A DNA stretch of 64,000 nucleotides from Arsenophonus sp048493715 (GTDB lineage Bacteria; Pseudomonadota; Gammaproteobacteria; Enterobacterales; Enterobacteriaceae), in assembly GCA_048493715.1 (NCBI GenBank), contig JBGDCZ010000011.1, positions 3,249-67,248 on the forward strand, given 5' to 3'. The notes beneath the pieces are model-generated. The model did not search any database, was not told where the DNA came from, and saw nothing but the letters and a program-made list of their open reading frames with translations. The stretch's first letter is position 1; each line of letters opens with the position of its first letter. The translations under genes were made by a program, and so were the position numbers. Of the stretch, positions 8,291-17,362 are shown one piece after another.

Positions 8291-10678
8291 TTAGTCCCTC
8301 AAGGATGCTTGGAATCGCCGTTTTAACGCAGCAACACATTTATCAACAGTTGCGGCAATCTCTTCTTCTTCCAGAGTACGGCCTGTATCCTGCAAGATTA
8401 AGCTAATAGCAAGGCTCTTATAACCTTCCGCTACACCTTTACCACAATACACGTCAAACAAGTTTATGCCAACTATATGATTTATGCCAATTTTCTTACA
8501 TTCAGCTAAAACATCCGCCGTTGCGACCTCTTCTGGAACAACAATAGCAATATCTCGTCGATTGGCAGGAAAACGTGAAATCATATTTGCTTTAGGAATA
8601 ACACGCTTTGCAATTACATTCCATTGCAATTCGAAAACAAGGGTCCGACCATTTAAATCTAGCTTATTTTCAAGTTCAGGATGAATTACACCTACGTATC
8701 CAATATAACTATTATCAAGATAAATCCCAGCACTTTGCCAAGGATGAAGCGCAGGAAAAGATTGCGCCTTAAAAACAATATTGTCTAATTTTCCGGTTAA
8801 TTCCAGTATTGCTTCAAGATCACCTTTAATATCAAAAAAATCAACTACCCGTTTTTCCTGTAACCAATGCTCTTCATAACGATTGCCAGTAATAACCCCT
8901 GCTAACATCAATTCTTGACGAATACCATGTTCAGCTGCTTCATCCGGCACAAATCGTAATCCACTTTCAAATAGTCGAATCCGATTTTGTTGCCGATTTT
9001 GATTATAAATTACCGTCATTAATAATCCTGGCAGCAAAGAAAGCCGCATTGCTGACATATTAGCTGAAATTGGATGAGGTAAAATCATCGTATCGGAATC
9101 TGGATGTAACAAAGCCTGAATTTTAGGATCAACAAAACTATAAGTAATCGCTTCATTGTAACCACGATCAATTAATAAAGTTTTAACGCGTTTTAATGGC
9201 AGCTCCGATTCACAACGTGGAGTCATAACTAAATCAGCATGTAACGGTATATTGGGTATATTATTATAACCATAGACTCGGGCAACTTCCTCGATCAGAT
9301 CTTCTTCAATCTGTATATCAAAACGCCAAGATGGTGCAATTACCTGCCAGCTATCCTGCTGAGCAACTATCTGGCAACCTAAGCGCTGTAGGATTTCAGT
9401 AACATTAATACCTGGAATACTATGACCAATTAAACGATCAAGTTTTTGCCGAGTTAGCGTTATTTCTGCCGCTTGTGGTAAATTAGTTTCATGGCTAACA
9501 TCAATAATATTTCCAGCCTCACCACCACAAATCTCGAGTATTAATCTGGTAGCTCGTTCCATAGCTTTATATTGTAGTTGTGGATCAACACCCCGTTCAA
9601 AACGATGTGAAGCCTCAGTATGAAGACCATAATTACGGGCACGTCCGGCAATGGCTAATGGAGCGAAAAAAGCACACTCTAACACGATATTAGTGGTATT
9701 TTCATTTACACTAGAGTACTTACCGCCAAAAATACCGGCAAGGCCTAAGACGCTTTTCTCATCAGCAATGACCAAAGTATCTGGCTTCAATGCTACCTCG
9801 GTGTCATCAAGTAAAACTAATCTTTCATCCTGTTTCGCCATGCGAACAATTATGGCGCCATTTAAGCCATCAAGATCATAAGCATGTAAGGGTTGCCCCA
9901 ACTCTAATAACACATAATTAGTAATATCAACCACCGAATCAATAGTACGGATCCCGCTGCGAGATAATTTTTCTCTCATCCAGTTAGGGGTTTGAACTTT
10001 AACATCAACCCCCTTTATTACTCGCCCTAAAAAACGTGGACAAGTCGCCGGTGATTCAATATGAATAGGAAAAACAGTCGTATTAGTGCCTTTAACCGGT
10101 TCAATGTTTACTTTATCTAACTCAAGGCTATTAATAGCAGCAATATCGCGAGCTATACCTAAAATACTTAAAAAATCAGCGCGATTTGGTGTTAAACTTA
10201 CTTCGAAAATATGGTCATCTAGTTGTAAGTATTTGCGAATATCGATACCAATCGGCGCATCGTGAGGTAATTCAATAATGCCCGCATGATCATCAGAAAT
10301 AGCGAGTTCAGAATAAGAACAAAGCATACCTTCAGATCGTTCGCCACGCAGTTTTGTCGCTTTAATTTTAAAATTACCAGGTAAAATTGCTCCAAGCGTT
10401 GCGACAGCGACTTTTAATCCTTGACGACAATTTGGTGCTCCACAGACGACATTTAGTAAGTGATCAGCGCCAATATTGACCTTTGTTAGCCGCAATTTAT
10501 CTGCATTAGGATGTTGAACACATTCAACAATCTCACCAACTAAGACACCTTGGAATTGACCCGCAACTGGTTTAACCTCATCAATTTCCAACCCAGCCAT
10601 CGTCATTTGCTCTGCCAAGGCTTCACTACTAATTGCAGGATTTACCCATTCACGTAACCAAAGTTCACTTAATTTCAT
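8291..10678 (-). CDS. pheT: Phenylalanyl-tRNA synthetase beta subunit
   Basis: 795 aa, full length. In order: N-terminal tRNA-binding OB domain (about 40-150, GVLVGEIVECVQHPNADKL), B3/B4 editing domain (about 210-380, ending in EASHRFERGVDP), B5 domain (about 400-475), the catalytic-like domain and the C-terminal ferredoxin-fold anticodon-binding domain (SRFPANRRDIAIVV onward). It forms the alpha2beta2 enzyme with PheS, encoded 14 nt upstream. Confidence 0.97.
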   Translation of the reverse strand: MKLSELWLREWVNPAISSEALAEQMTMAGLEIDEVKPVAGQFQGVLVGEIVECVQHPNADKLRLTKVNIGADHLLNVVCGAPNCRQGLKVAVATLGAILPGNFKIKATKLRGERSEGMLCSYSELAISDDHAGIIELPHDAPIGIDIRKYLQLDDHIFEVSLTPNRADFLSILGIARDIAAINSLELDKVNIEPVKGTNTTVFPIHIESPATCPRFLGRVIKGVDVKVQTPNWMREKLSRSGIRTIDSVVDITNYVLLELGQPLHAYDLDGLNGAIIVRMAKQDERLVLLDDTEVALKPDTLVIADEKSVLGLAGIFGGKYSSVNENTTNIVLECAFFAPLAIAGRARNYGLHTEASHRFERGVDPQLQYKAMERATRLILEICGGEAGNIIDVSHETNLPQAAEITLTRQKLDRLIGHSIPGINVTEILQRLGCQIVAQQDSWQVIAPSWRFDIQIEEDLIEEVARVYGYNNIPNIPLHADLVMTPRCESELPLKRVKTLLIDRGYNEAITYSFVDPKIQALLHPDSDTMILPHPISANMSAMRLSLLPGLLMTVIYNQNRQQNRIRLFESGLRFVPDEAAEHGIRQELMLAGVITGNRYEEHWLQEKRVVDFFDIKGDLEAILELTGKLDNIVFKAQSFPALHPWQSAGIYLDNSYIGYVGVIHPELENKLDLNGRTLVFELQWNVIAKRVIPKANMISRFPANRRDIAIVVPEEVATADVLAECKKIGINHIVGINLFDVYCGKGVAEGYKSLAISLILQDTGRTLEEEEIAATVDKCVAALKRRFQASLRD

Positions 10679-10692
10679 GTGATAGCCCTGCC

Positions 10693-11676
10693 TTATTTAA
10701 ATTGTTTAAGAAAACGAAGATCATTTTCAAAAAAAGCGCGTAAATCAGTCACGCCATACCGTAACATCGTTAAACGCTCCATTCCCATTCCAAAGGCAAA
10801 ACCAGAATATAAATCAGGATCAATGCCAACATTGCGTAATACATTTGGATGTACCATGCCACAACCTAATACTTCTAACCATTTTCCATTTTTACCCATC
10901 ACATCGACTTCAGCTGATGGTTCAGTAAATGGAAAATATGAAGGCCGAAAACGAACGTGGGTTTTTTCTTCAAAAAAATAATTTAAAAAGTCATGTAACG
11001 TACCTTTTAAATTGGTAAGACTAATATTTTTATCAACAATTAAGCCTTCAGTTTGATGAAACATTGGTGTATGCGTTTGGTCATAGTCATTGCGATACAC
11101 ACGACCAGGGGCAATAATACGAATAGGTGGTTGTTTACCTTTCATAGTGCGAATTTGAACACCAGAAGTTTGGGTACGTAACAAACGCGTTGTATCAAAC
11201 CAAAAAGTATCATGTGAAGCACGAGCAGGGTGGTGAGCAGGAATATTTAAAGCATCAAAATTGTGATAATCATCTTCTATTTCAGGCCCGGAAACAACAG
11301 AAAAGCCAAGTTCAGCAAAGAATTCTTCAATACGTTCAATTGTGCGGGTTACTGGATGTAAGCTACCATTTTCAGTACGGCGACCTGGTAAGGAAATATC
11401 TATTTTTTCTGCCGCTAAGCGAGCATTTAAGACAGCATTTTCTAACTGCTCTTTACGCACATTCAATGAATTTTGAACTTCTTGTTTAGCCTGATGAATA
11501 ACTGCTCCTGCTGCAGGGCGTTCTTCTGCAGGTAGATCACGCAACGTTGACATCTGTAGTGTTAAATGGCCTTTTTTACCCAAAAACTCAACACGCACTG
11601 AATCCAACGCAGCAATATCCTGAGCTTTTTCGATGGCTGCTTTTGCCTGTGCAAGCAACTCGACGAGATGTGGCAT
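10693..11676 (-). CDS. pheS: Phenylalanyl-tRNA synthetase alpha subunit
   Basis: Catalytic subunit, 327 aa, full length. It has an N-terminal coiled coil (about 1-90), class II motif 2 in RIIAPGRVYRNDYDQTHTP with MFHQTEG, and motif 3 in GFAFGMGMERLTMLRYG. It is preceded by the pheM leader peptide and an attenuator, so expression probably responds to charged tRNA-Phe. Confidence 0.97.
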   Translation of the reverse strand: MPHLVELLAQAKAAIEKAQDIAALDSVRVEFLGKKGHLTLQMSTLRDLPAEERPAAGAVIHQAKQEVQNSLNVRKEQLENAVLNARLAAEKIDISLPGRRTENGSLHPVTRTIERIEEFFAELGFSVVSGPEIEDDYHNFDALNIPAHHPARASHDTFWFDTTRLLRTQTSGVQIRTMKGKQPPIRIIAPGRVYRNDYDQTHTPMFHQTEGLIVDKNISLTNLKGTLHDFLNYFFEEKTHVRFRPSYFPFTEPSAEVDVMGKNGKWLEVLGCGMVHPNVLRNVGIDPDLYSGFAFGMGMERLTMLRYGVTDLRAFFENDLRFLKQFK

Positions 11677-11748
11677 TGTTCCCTCTTCTTACGACCCTTT
11701 GGCCTAATCATTATTGAAAATAAAAAAATTTTTTTAGCAATTACAAAC

Positions 11749-11770
11749 AAAAAAGCCTCCATTCGGAGGC
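11749..11770 (-). terminator. pheST attenuator terminator
   Basis: GCCTCC-gaat-GGAGGC stem at 11755-11770 followed by six T on the minus strand. It lies between pheM and pheS, the position of the E. coli phe attenuator. A GGGGC segment just after pheM (11811-11815, minus strand) could pair with GCCUC of the terminator's 5' arm as an antiterminator; that pairing is my inference. Confidence 0.85.
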
Positions 11771-11820
11771 TTATCGCGGTTTTTCATTTCTTTTTCTTAA
11801 ATGCGCGAAAGCCCCAAACT

Positions 11821-11865
11821 TTAGGAGCTAAAGTAAAAAAAGAAACGAAAAAAAACAATTTTCAT
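11821..11865 (-). CDS. pheM: Phe-rich leader peptide of the pheST attenuator
   Basis: A 14-codon frame encoding MKIVFFRFFFYFSS, with six Phe, very like the E. coli PheM peptide (also 14 aa, with the same RFFFYFS core). It sits between rplT and pheS, upstream of the terminator hairpin at 11749-11770. In the E. coli model, stalling on Phe codons when charged tRNA-Phe is scarce prevents terminator formation. Length, composition and position all match. Confidence 0.93.
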   Translation of the reverse strand: MKIVFFRFFFYFSS

Positions 11866-11924
11866 CTTTAAGCTACTATTCATAGAATAACTCATTTTTA
11901 TAATAAGACAACTATCCATAGTGA

Positions 11925-11958
11925 TTAAAAAAGAGAAAGCTAAGTTCCTCTTTTTTAA
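11925..11958 (-). terminator. Probable hairpin terminator after rplT
   Basis: Arms TTAAAAAAGAG and CTCTTTTTTAA are perfectly complementary around a 12-nt centre that adds three more pairs. The minus strand ends in a T run, 6 nt beyond the rplT stop. GC content is low, so read-through into pheM is likely. Confidence 0.45.
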
Positions 11959-11963
11959 CAGTT

Positions 11964-12320
11964 TTATGCTAATGCGCTTTTTGCTTTCTCGACTAATGCC
12001 GCAAATGCAACTTTATCAAAAACAGCAATGTCAGATAGGATCTTACGGTCAATTTCAATTGATGCTTTTTTCAAACCATTAATAAAACGACTATAAGACA
12101 AACCATTCTGACGTGCAGCAGCATTAATACGTGCGATCCATAATTGGCGGAATTGACGCTTACGCTGACGACGATCACGATAAGCATATTGACCGGCTTT
12201 AATTACTGCCTGGAAAGCAACACGATAAACACGCGAACGAGCACCATAGTAACCTTTCGCTTGTTTTAATATTTTTTTATGACGTGCACGGGCAACTACA
12301 CCACGTTTTACGCGAGCCAT
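11964..12320 (-). CDS. rplT: 50S ribosomal protein L20
   Basis: 118 aa, full length. It has the basic, extended N-terminus (MARVKRGVVARARHKKILK) and the globular C-terminal half containing LWIARINAAARQNGLSYS. In E. coli L20 is also the translational repressor of rpmI-rplT. It follows rpmI by 56 nt in the standard infC-rpmI-rplT order. Confidence 0.97.
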   Translation of the reverse strand: MARVKRGVVARARHKKILKQAKGYYGARSRVYRVAFQAVIKAGQYAYRDRRQRKRQFRQLWIARINAAARQNGLSYSRFINGLKKASIEIDRKILSDIAVFDKVAFAALVEKAKSALA

Positions 12321-12376
12321 ATACTCCTCCTATCACTTCGAACTAAATTCGATAGTCTTAGACTAAAAATTCAAAC

Positions 12377-12574
12377 TTATGCGTATGGCAAACAAGCCAT
12401 TACCAAACCCAGATCACCTTTGGAAACCATGGTTTTTGGTCGCAAATGACGCTTACGCTTAGTTGACTTTTTAGTCAGAATATGACGAAGGTTAGCGTGC
12501 TTACGCTTAAAACCACCACTGGCAGTTTTTTTAAAACGTTTTGCCGCACCACGTACTGTTTTAATCTTTGGCAT
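12377..12574 (-). CDS. rpmI: 50S ribosomal protein L35
   Basis: 65 aa, full length, highly basic: MPKIKTVRGAAKRFKKTASG at the start and RHLRPKTMVSKGDLGLV near the end, as in enterobacterial L35. It lies between infC and rplT. Confidence 0.97.
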   Translation of the reverse strand: MPKIKTVRGAAKRFKKTASGGFKRKHANLRHILTKKSTKRKRHLRPKTMVSKGDLGLVMACLPYA

Positions 12575-12664
12575 TATAAATATCCACTTCGCATTGTTAA
12601 TTTAACAAACTAGTCAGGCGAATAGCTTTCAACCTAAATAGAACTCTATTGCTTGGTTGCCTAA

Positions 12665-13204
12665 CTATTTCTTTTTCGGTGCAAGCACCATGATCATCTG
12701 ACGACCCTCGATCTTAGTTGGAAAAGATTCTACGACTGACAGCTCATCCAAATCGATTTTAATACGATTAAGCATATCAATACCGATCTGTTGGTGCGCC
12801 ATTTCACGACCACGAAAACGTAGCGTGATTTTGGCTTTATCACCATCTTCTAGAAAGCGAATCAGGTTGCGTAGTTTGACCTGATAATCACTTTCATCTG
12901 TACCAGGTCGGAATTTAATTTCCTTCACCTGAACAATTTTTTGCTTCTTTTTCTGCTCTTTGATCGATTTACTCTTCTCATAGAGGAACTTGCCGTAATC
13001 CATAATTCGGCAAACCGGCGGCTCGGCATTTGGGCTGATTTCGACTAAATCAACACCTGCTTCCTCGGCTTTTTCAAGAGCTTCTTTTAGACTGATAATA
13101 CCAATCTGCTCGCCGTCTAAACCAGTTAAACGAACTTCAGAAGCACGAATCTCCGTATTAATACGATTCGGGCGCACCGTTTGAATTCTTTTTCCGCCTT
13201 TAAT
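12665..13204 (-). CDS. infC: Translation initiation factor IF-3 with an AUU start
   Basis: 179 aa when started at the ATT at 13204; E. coli IF3 has 180 and also starts at AUU. From there the protein reads (M)KGGKRIQTVRPNRINTEI, matching the E. coli N-terminus. A start at the internal GTG at 13177 would remove these conserved residues. A strong GGAGG site lies inside the end of thrS, whose stop is only 3 nt upstream. IF3 keeps 30S subunits apart and discriminates against non-canonical starts; the AUU codon is the known basis of its autoregulation in E. coli. Confidence 0.95.
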   Translation of the reverse strand: MKGGKRIQTVRPNRINTEIRASEVRLTGLDGEQIGIISLKEALEKAEEAGVDLVEISPNAEPPVCRIMDYGKFLYEKSKSIKEQKKKQKIVQVKEIKFRPGTDESDYQVKLRNLIRFLEDGDKAKITLRFRGREMAHQQIGIDMLNRIKIDLDELSVVESFPTKIEGRQMIMVLAPKKK

Positions 13205-13207
13205 ACC

Positions 13208-15130
13208 TTATTCCTCCAGTTGATAAATACGACGAGTACGAATTTCATCAAGCACTCTTTCTGCAAATTTTGTGACGTCAAATGTTCCTAAATCCCTGCC
13301 ATCGCGAGTACGAACAGATACCTGGTTCGATTCAACTTCCTTATCGCCACAAACTAACATATAAGGAACGCGACGCAAAGTATGCTCACGAATTTTAAAG
13401 CCTATTTTCTCGTTTCTCAAGTCCGCTTTTGCACGAATACCAAAATTACGCAAATTTTCTACTACTTTTTGCACAAAATCAGCCTGCGCATCCGTGATAT
13501 TTATTATAACAATTTGTAATGGAGCTAACCAGGTTGGGAAAAAACCGGCATACTGCTCAATTAAAATCCCAATAAAACGTTCAAGTGAGCCTAAAACAGC
13601 ACGATGGATCATTACCGGAACCTGACGTTCATTATTTTCATCTACATAAGAAGCACCTAAACGACTCGGTAATGAGAAATCAAGCTGTACAGTACCACAT
13701 TGCCATGCCCGATCCAAACAATCATACAGAGTAAACTCAATTTTGGGGCCATAAAATGCACCTTCACCGGGTTGATAATCGAATTCAATATCCCCTAGTG
13801 CCTTAGCCAGATCTGCTTCGGCACGATCCCATTGAGCATCAGTGCCTATCCGTTTTTCTGGTCGGGTTGACAATTTAACCGCAATTTTTTCAAAACCAAA
13901 TGTTGCATAAACATCATAAATCATTTTAATGCAACTTTTCACTTCATCTAAAATCTGATCTTCAGTACAAAAAATATGGGCATCATCTTGAGTAAATCCC
14001 CGCACGCGCATCAAGCCATGTAAAGCGCCGGATGGTTCATTACGGTGACAACTGCCAAACTCAGCCATACGTAGTGGCAAATCACGATAAGATTTCAAAC
14101 CTTGATTAAATATCTGTACATGCCCTGGACAATTCATCGGTTTTATACAATATTCTCGGTTTTCCGATGACGTGGTAAACATGTTTTCTTTATAGTTTTC
14201 CCAGTGACCTGTTTTTTCCCAAAGAATACGATCCATCATCAATGGACCTTTTACTTCTTGATATCGATATTCATTCAATTTAGTACGAATAAAGTTTTCC
14301 AATTCACGAAATATGATCCAACCATCATTATGCCAAAATGCCATACCTGGTGCTTCTTCTTGCATATGATAAAGATCAAGTTGCTTACCTATCTTACGAT
14401 GATCACGTTTTGCTGCCTCTTCTAAACGTAACAAATAAGCAGCTAATTGTTTTTTATTAGCCCAAGCTGTTCCATAGATCCTTTGTAGCATCTTGTTATC
14501 GCTATTACCGCGCCAATACGCTCCAGCCACTTTCTGTAATTTGAAATAATGACAAAAACGCATATTGGGGACATGCGGCCCACGACACATATCAATATAT
14601 TCTTCATGATAATAAAGTCCAGGATGATCATCTTTTTTAATATTTTCATCCAAAATTTTAACTTTATAATCCTCCCCTCGAGCAACAAAAGTATCCCGAG
14701 CTTCCTGCCAACTAACTCGCTTTTTGATAACATCATAGTTCTTTTCAGCGAGTTCGTACATGCGCTGCTCAAGTTTGTCCAAATCTTCCTGTGTTAAAGA
14801 GTGCTCTAGATCAACGTCATAGTAAAAACCATTCTCAATAATAGGGCCAATTGCCATTTTAGTGGCTGGCAATAATTGTTTAATTGCATGCCCAAGTAAA
14901 TGTGCACATGAATGACGAATAATCTCTAAGCCTTCAAGATCTTTACTGGTAATAATGGCTACTTGAGCGTCATTATTAATCACATCACTCGCATCAACAA
15001 GCTCACCATTAACACGACCGGCAATACAGGCTTTTGCAAGGCCTGAACCAATATCATTAGCAATATCCATAATTGAAACAGCATGCTGATATTGACGTTG
15101 ACTTCCGTCAGGAAGAGTAATAACTGGCAT
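13208..15130 (-). CDS. thrS: Threonyl-tRNA synthetase
   Basis: 640 aa (E. coli 642). Domains: N-terminal TGS (1-60), editing domain with HSCAHLLGHA and the CRGPHVPN region, class II catalytic core with the Zn-binding NCPGHVQIF and motif 2 in CHRNEPSGALHGLMRVRG, and the C-terminal anticodon-binding domain. It leads the thrS-infC-rpmI-rplT-pheMST-ihfA block. The leader carries an operator-like stem-loop. Confidence 0.97.
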   Translation of the reverse strand: MPVITLPDGSQRQYQHAVSIMDIANDIGSGLAKACIAGRVNGELVDASDVINNDAQVAIITSKDLEGLEIIRHSCAHLLGHAIKQLLPATKMAIGPIIENGFYYDVDLEHSLTQEDLDKLEQRMYELAEKNYDVIKKRVSWQEARDTFVARGEDYKVKILDENIKKDDHPGLYYHEEYIDMCRGPHVPNMRFCHYFKLQKVAGAYWRGNSDNKMLQRIYGTAWANKKQLAAYLLRLEEAAKRDHRKIGKQLDLYHMQEEAPGMAFWHNDGWIIFRELENFIRTKLNEYRYQEVKGPLMMDRILWEKTGHWENYKENMFTTSSENREYCIKPMNCPGHVQIFNQGLKSYRDLPLRMAEFGSCHRNEPSGALHGLMRVRGFTQDDAHIFCTEDQILDEVKSCIKMIYDVYATFGFEKIAVKLSTRPEKRIGTDAQWDRAEADLAKALGDIEFDYQPGEGAFYGPKIEFTLYDCLDRAWQCGTVQLDFSLPSRLGASYVDENNERQVPVMIHRAVLGSLERFIGILIEQYAGFFPTWLAPLQIVIINITDAQADFVQKVVENLRNFGIRAKADLRNEKIGFKIREHTLRRVPYMLVCGDKEVESNQVSVRTRDGRDLGTFDVTKFAERVLDEIRTRRIYQLEE

Positions 15131-15180
15131 TTAAAATCCTTATTTACAGTGGTGACCCATACGCAAGATCACATGTATAA
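15131..15180 (-). promoter_or_regulatory. thrS translational operator (tRNA-Thr anticodon mimic)
   Basis: The leader next to the start codon contains a stem TGATC/GGTCA (plus-strand 15153-15157 and 15167-15171) with a 9-nt loop TTGCGTATG that includes CGT, the anticodon-like triplet. Sequence and spacing resemble domain 2 of the E. coli thrS operator, to which ThrRS binds to repress its own translation. AATAAGGA just before ATG is the ribosome site. Confidence 0.75.
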
Positions 15181-15569
15181 AAATATATTTTTATTAAAAA
15201 TGAGTTAAAGCAATTTCTTACTTCACCTAGTAATTGATATACGTTAAGAAAACGCCCAAACAGAGCAAAAGGGATATACGTACTTGTATTAACTTAGTGG
15301 CGCATAATATCACTATGCAGGATTGATTAATAGATTAAATCTCGGATAATAAGAATAAAATACTAAAAATATAGCAACAAATTAATCGTCAGCTAGTTAA
15401 ATTTTGATTAATCAACCTAATTTAAATTTATTTTTATAATACAATGAAATAGTATTATAAAACTATATAAGTTTATTGCTAAAATTTTATTGATGTTTGC
15501 TAATCAGTGATTTTTTGGAAAAAAGCTTATAATAAAAAATTATTAACATTTTCTATTATAAATCAATAA
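15181..15569. other. Intergenic, thrS upstream region
   Basis: About 390 nt of AT-rich DNA between the thrS leader and emtA. It must hold the thrS promoter, but I cannot single out one site with confidence. No open frame with recognisable content. Confidence 0.5.
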
Positions 15570-16239
15570 TTAATCTATCATAGCTATCGAATTGTAAGCA
15601 TTTTTAATTTTCCAAAGATAGCGTGGTGCTTGCTCACTTGGGGGTTTTGTTTGAATATGCTGATAAAACTCTTCTATGGTTAACTTATTAAGTTTATCGA
15701 TTGCAAGATAAGGATCCTTATCAAAAATTCGTAATAATGCTCCAGCACCATTAACATAAGCAACAACGGTTGTATATAATAAAGTACTTTCGGATCACGG
15801 ATACCCGATAAATGTTTATCTTGAATAAAACTAATATAGGCCGTTCCAACATCAATATTAATCGCCGGATCTTTAAGTTGACTCGTTGTCGGTTGCCCTA
15901 CTTTACCCTGTAACCGATAAGCATCACGACCGGCGGTAGAAGCCTTAACTTGCATTAAACCGATCACGTTAGATTTACTGACTGTATTAGCGCGAAAATT
16001 AGATTCCACTTTGATAATCGCTCTAATTAGGTTTTCATCAACACTATAGTGTTGGGCTACCTGTCTAATTACAGCATCGTAAGCGGTTCTTGATGGTACA
16101 CTTTCGGTTTGCTCCTCTATTCCTCTATAATAACATAGAGTAGATAATCGTTTTGATAGGCTGTTTTCTGGTTATTTGATTGTTTGCTAGAACCCACCAA
16201 TACAATAATAAATACGACGCCACAACTTTTAAATTTCAC
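15570..16239 (-). pseudogene. emtA: Broken membrane-bound lytic transglycosylase EmtA (MltE)
   Basis: Endo-type murein transglycosylase remnant. The SLT catalytic block is present (the Glu in KVESNFRANTVSKSN, then GLMQVKAS and PTTSQLKDPAINI), and so is the C-terminus (PSEQAPRYLWKIKNA). The coding frame shifts near 15780 and again near 16110-16140. The likely GTG start at 16239 gives a lipoprotein-like signal, but the position where a lipobox Cys is expected reads LVGSS, so the lipid anchor also looks lost. The largest open stretch (15680-16009) covers only the core domain. Confidence 0.85.
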
Positions 16240-16372
16240 CTTACGCCAACTTCCAGTTGCTTGATCCTATTTAGGATAACCTAATGAGATAAAAATGGTC
16301 CCTTTGAGCGTTGAGTTGTGAAGATGCTCTCATTATCTACTATATACATCACAATTACAATTATTGATCATA

Positions 16373-16407
16373 TTGACATCTTTCCTATATAGTTGATAAT
16401 CATTCTC
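16373..16407 (+). promoter_or_regulatory. yfe promoter with overlapping Fur-box-like site
   Basis: TTGACA (16373-16378), a 16-nt spacer and GATAAT (16395-16400) form a good sigma70 promoter. The 19 bp at 16389-16407 match 13 of 19 positions of the Fur consensus GATAATGATAATCATTATC and cover the -10. Iron-dependent Fur repression of the operon is therefore expected; Y. pestis yfe is Fur-regulated. Confidence 0.8.
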
Positions 16408-16448
16408 ATTAATGTATGATTTATTACTTTATTATCGGGGAAACATTT

Positions 16449-17360
16449 ATGTATAAAAGATCCAGCCTATGGTCTAGGTACATTTTTACTGGTTTAGCTA
16501 TAATTACTACACTTGCTCTTTTTAATCCAATTGCATACGCAAAAAAATTTACCGTTGTAACTACTTTTACTATCATCCAAGATATTGCGCAAAATGTAGC
16601 AGGTAATGCAGCAAATGTTCAATCGATCACCAAACCGGGAGCGGAAATTCATGGATATCAACCGACCCCCAAAGACATTCTAAAAGCACATAATGCTGAT
16701 TTAATTTTATGGAATGGATTAGGACTTGAAACATGGTTTAAACGCTTTTTTGCAAACTTCCAACATATTCCAGCCGTTACTGTTACTAAAGGAATAAAAC
16801 CAATACCTATTCGCGAAGGTGAATATCAAGGTAATCCTAATCCTCATGCCTGGATGTCGGCGCAAAATGCATTAATATATATTGAAAATATTCGGGCTGC
16901 GCTCGTAAAATCTGACCCTAAAAATGCAGATATCTATAACCATAATGCGAAAATATATGCTAGTAAAATCAGCAATATTGATGAACCCCTACGTAAAAGA
17001 CTAGCCCAAATACCGCAAGAAAAACGCTGGTTAGTGACCAGTGAAGGTGCTTTTAGTTATCTAGCTAAAGATTATGGCCTTAAAGAAGCTTATTTGTGGC
17101 CAATTAACGCTGAGGAACAGGGCTCACCACAACAAGTTCGTAAGGTTATCGACATTGTGAGAAAATATAAGATTCCCGTCGTGTTCAGCGAAAGTACCGT
17201 TTCTGATAAACCAGCTAAACAAGTCAGTAGAGAGACCGGTGCTCAATATGGTGGTGTACTCTATGTTGACTCTCTTTCTACCAGTGATGGCCCGGTTCCA
17301 ACCTATATAGAACTATTAAAAAATACCGTTAATACTATTGCAAAAGGTTTTGGTCAATAA
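16449..17360 (+). CDS. yfeA: YfeA/SitA-type periplasmic metal-binding protein
   Basis: Cluster A-I (ZnuA-like) solute-binding protein for iron/manganese. It is 303 aa from the ATG at 16449, chosen over an ATG at 16416 because GGGGA precedes it and the signal peptide then begins MYKRSSLWSR and ends near AYA. Metal ligands expected in the family are visible: His in AEIHGYQPT, His in NPHAWMS, Glu in INAEEQG and Asp in YVDSLS. It is the first gene of the yfeABCD importer. Confidence 0.93.
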   Translation: MYKRSSLWSRYIFTGLAIITTLALFNPIAYAKKFTVVTTFTIIQDIAQNVAGNAANVQSITKPGAEIHGYQPTPKDILKAHNADLILWNGLGLETWFKRFFANFQHIPAVTVTKGIKPIPIREGEYQGNPNPHAWMSAQNALIYIENIRAALVKSDPKNADIYNHNAKIYASKISNIDEPLRKRLAQIPQEKRWLVTSEGAFSYLAKDYGLKEAYLWPINAEEQGSPQQVRKVIDIVRKYKIPVVFSESTVSDKPAKQVSRETGAQYGGVLYVDSLSTSDGPVPTYIELLKNTVNTIAKGFGQ

Positions 17361-17362
17361 TA

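Noticed and set aside
13178..13201. infC beginning at the GTG at 13177
   Set aside because: The upstream codons encode the conserved IF3 N-terminus and an AUU start with strong Shine-Dalgarno is present.
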